From the NCBI GenBank assembly GCA_009699645.1, contig WLNU01000047.1, positions 1 through 8,110 of the forward strand: a stretch of DNA of 8,110 nt, read 5' to 3'. This document shows, in pieces, positions 7,830-8,110 of the stretch. The notes beneath the pieces were generated by a model. It was not told the DNA's origin and searched no databases. It saw nothing but the letters and a program-made list of their open reading frames with translations. Position numbers and translations under genes: made by a program. Each line of letters starts with the position of its first letter. Within the stretch, counting starts at the first letter, position 1. The stretch comes from Actinomycetota bacterium (GTDB taxonomy: Bacteria > Actinomycetota > Actinomycetes > Nanopelagicales > Nanopelagicaceae).

Positions 7830-7835
7830 ACTCTA
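7830..7835 (-). promoter_or_regulatory. Candidate -10 box for leaderless betA transcription
   Basis: On the minus strand TAGAGT (TANNNT pattern) is followed by seven bases and the betA ATG, the spacing expected if transcription starts at the A of ATG. No recognisable -35 is present, and the sequence just upstream is the T-run of a terminator. The alternative is that betA is expressed only by read-through from the transporter gene; no other promoter space exists between the terminator and the gene. Confidence 0.3.
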
Positions 7836-7837
7836 CT

Positions 7838-7884
7838 AAAAAAACAACGCCCTTACTTAGTGAATTCTCACCAAGTAAGGGCGT
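7838..7884 (-). terminator. Rho-independent terminator after the binding-protein gene
   Basis: On the minus strand a 12-bp GC-rich stem (7884-7873 pairing with 7858-7847) is extended past one mismatch by an inner 4-bp stem (GTGA/TCAC) with a 4-base loop. It is followed by TTGTTTTTTT ending at 7838. This is a textbook intrinsic terminator 16 bp beyond the stop of the transporter gene. It ends only 15 bp before the betA start codon. Confidence 0.9.
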
Positions 7885-7900
7885 CGCCTTTACTTTTGTC

Positions 7901-8110
7901 TTACTTGCCTAGCCATGTCTTCACGATATCGGCGTGAGCATCGATCCACTTCTGTGCTGCTTCTGCTGCAGTCATTCCGCCTTCAAGGTCTGCGGCGACT
8001 CCATTTTGATCATCATTAGTCCACTTGAAGTTCTTAACCAAAGTAGTAAATGGATCATTTGCATCATTTAACTTCTTGGAGATCAACTTAATGAGTGGTG
8101 ATGATGGATA
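7901..8110 (-). CDS. Glycine betaine/proline-type ABC transporter substrate-binding protein, C-terminal part
   Basis: The minus-strand frame is open from the right edge to a TAA at 7903-7901, giving the last 69 residues. There is no true start here; a TTG at 8086 is an ordinary internal leucine codon. The tail has the pattern of OpuAC/ProX-type binding proteins: FKWTNDDQNGVAADLEGG, then MTAAEAAQKWIDAHADIVKTWL, with the 'A..W...n...v..Wl' ending usual for this family. Such proteins bind glycine betaine, choline or similar quaternary amines outside the membrane for import by an ABC transporter. Ligand residues lie mostly in the missing part, so specificity is unknown. Location beside a choline dehydrogenase gene fits a choline/betaine role. 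The gene ends at a strong intrinsic terminator, making it the last gene of its own transcript. Confidence 0.85.
   Translation of the reverse strand, partial: YPSSPLIKLISKKLNDANDPFTTLVKNFKWTNDDQNGVAADLEGGMTAAEAAQKWIDAHADIVKTWLGK

Noticed and set aside
7823..7831. GTG start of betA at 7831, adding three residues
   Set aside because: The ATG at 7822 gives the usual family start close to the FAD motif. The GTG lies only seven bases past the terminator T-run. It remains a minor alternative.
7901..8086. Small 61-aa protein starting with TTG at 8086
   Set aside because: The frame stays open to the window edge and matches the C-terminal end of a betaine-type binding protein, so the TTG is an internal leucine.
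1..8110. CRISPR array, tRNA/rRNA gene, insertion sequence, phage or toxin-antitoxin genes
   Set aside because: No regularly spaced repeats, cloverleaf-like segments, transposase motifs or small paired toxin-antitoxin genes were seen; the space is filled by metabolic genes with short gaps.

Overview
The window reads as a densely packed bacterial chromosomal segment from a low-to-moderate G+C organism (A/T-rich third positions judged by eye, not computed). Several proteins look actinobacterial: a tyramine-type copper amine oxidase with the HPLDPLS opening, an FdhD with the CGVCG motif, and TANNNT -10-like boxes close to start codons. A streamlined freshwater actinobacterium is my best guess. 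No taxonomic marker is present, so this is inference.

Layout, left to right. (1) Positions 1-262, minus strand: N-terminal part of a copper-containing primary-amine oxidase, running off the left edge. (2) A 77-bp divergent spacer. (3) Plus strand, 340-2823: a nitrilase-superfamily C-N hydrolase followed after 48 bp by a YtcJ-type amidohydrolase. (4) A long perfect hairpin (2802-2837) that contains the amidohydrolase stop codon and separates the two convergent units. (5) Minus strand, 7822 down to 2850, read right to left: BetA-like choline dehydrogenase, FdhD, an agmatinase-family ureohydrolase and an NCS1 nucleobase-type permease. The first three overlap one another (11 bp and 4 bp). The permease follows after a 92-bp gap with its own good Shine-Dalgarno, a weak promoter candidate and a 15-bp palindrome. 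(6) An intrinsic terminator (7838-7884), then the C-terminus of a glycine betaine/proline-type ABC transporter binding protein running off the right edge.

Common theme: scavenging of small organic nitrogen compounds. The right side handles betaine uptake and choline oxidation. The centre hydrolyses a guanidino compound, releasing urea, and has a permease that may import the substrate. The left side oxidises primary amines and hydrolyses amides or related C-N bonds. FdhD, the sulfurtransferase that activates formate dehydrogenase, is the odd member because no formate dehydrogenase is visible. One speculative link is that YtcJ-type enzymes include N-substituted formamide deformylases, which release an amine plus formate; this would connect the amidohydrolase, amine oxidase and FdhD.

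No tRNA, rRNA, CRISPR array, insertion sequence or phage gene was seen. All gene families are known. I see no clearly undescribed system; the novelty, if any, lies in the gene combination and in the regulatory architecture.
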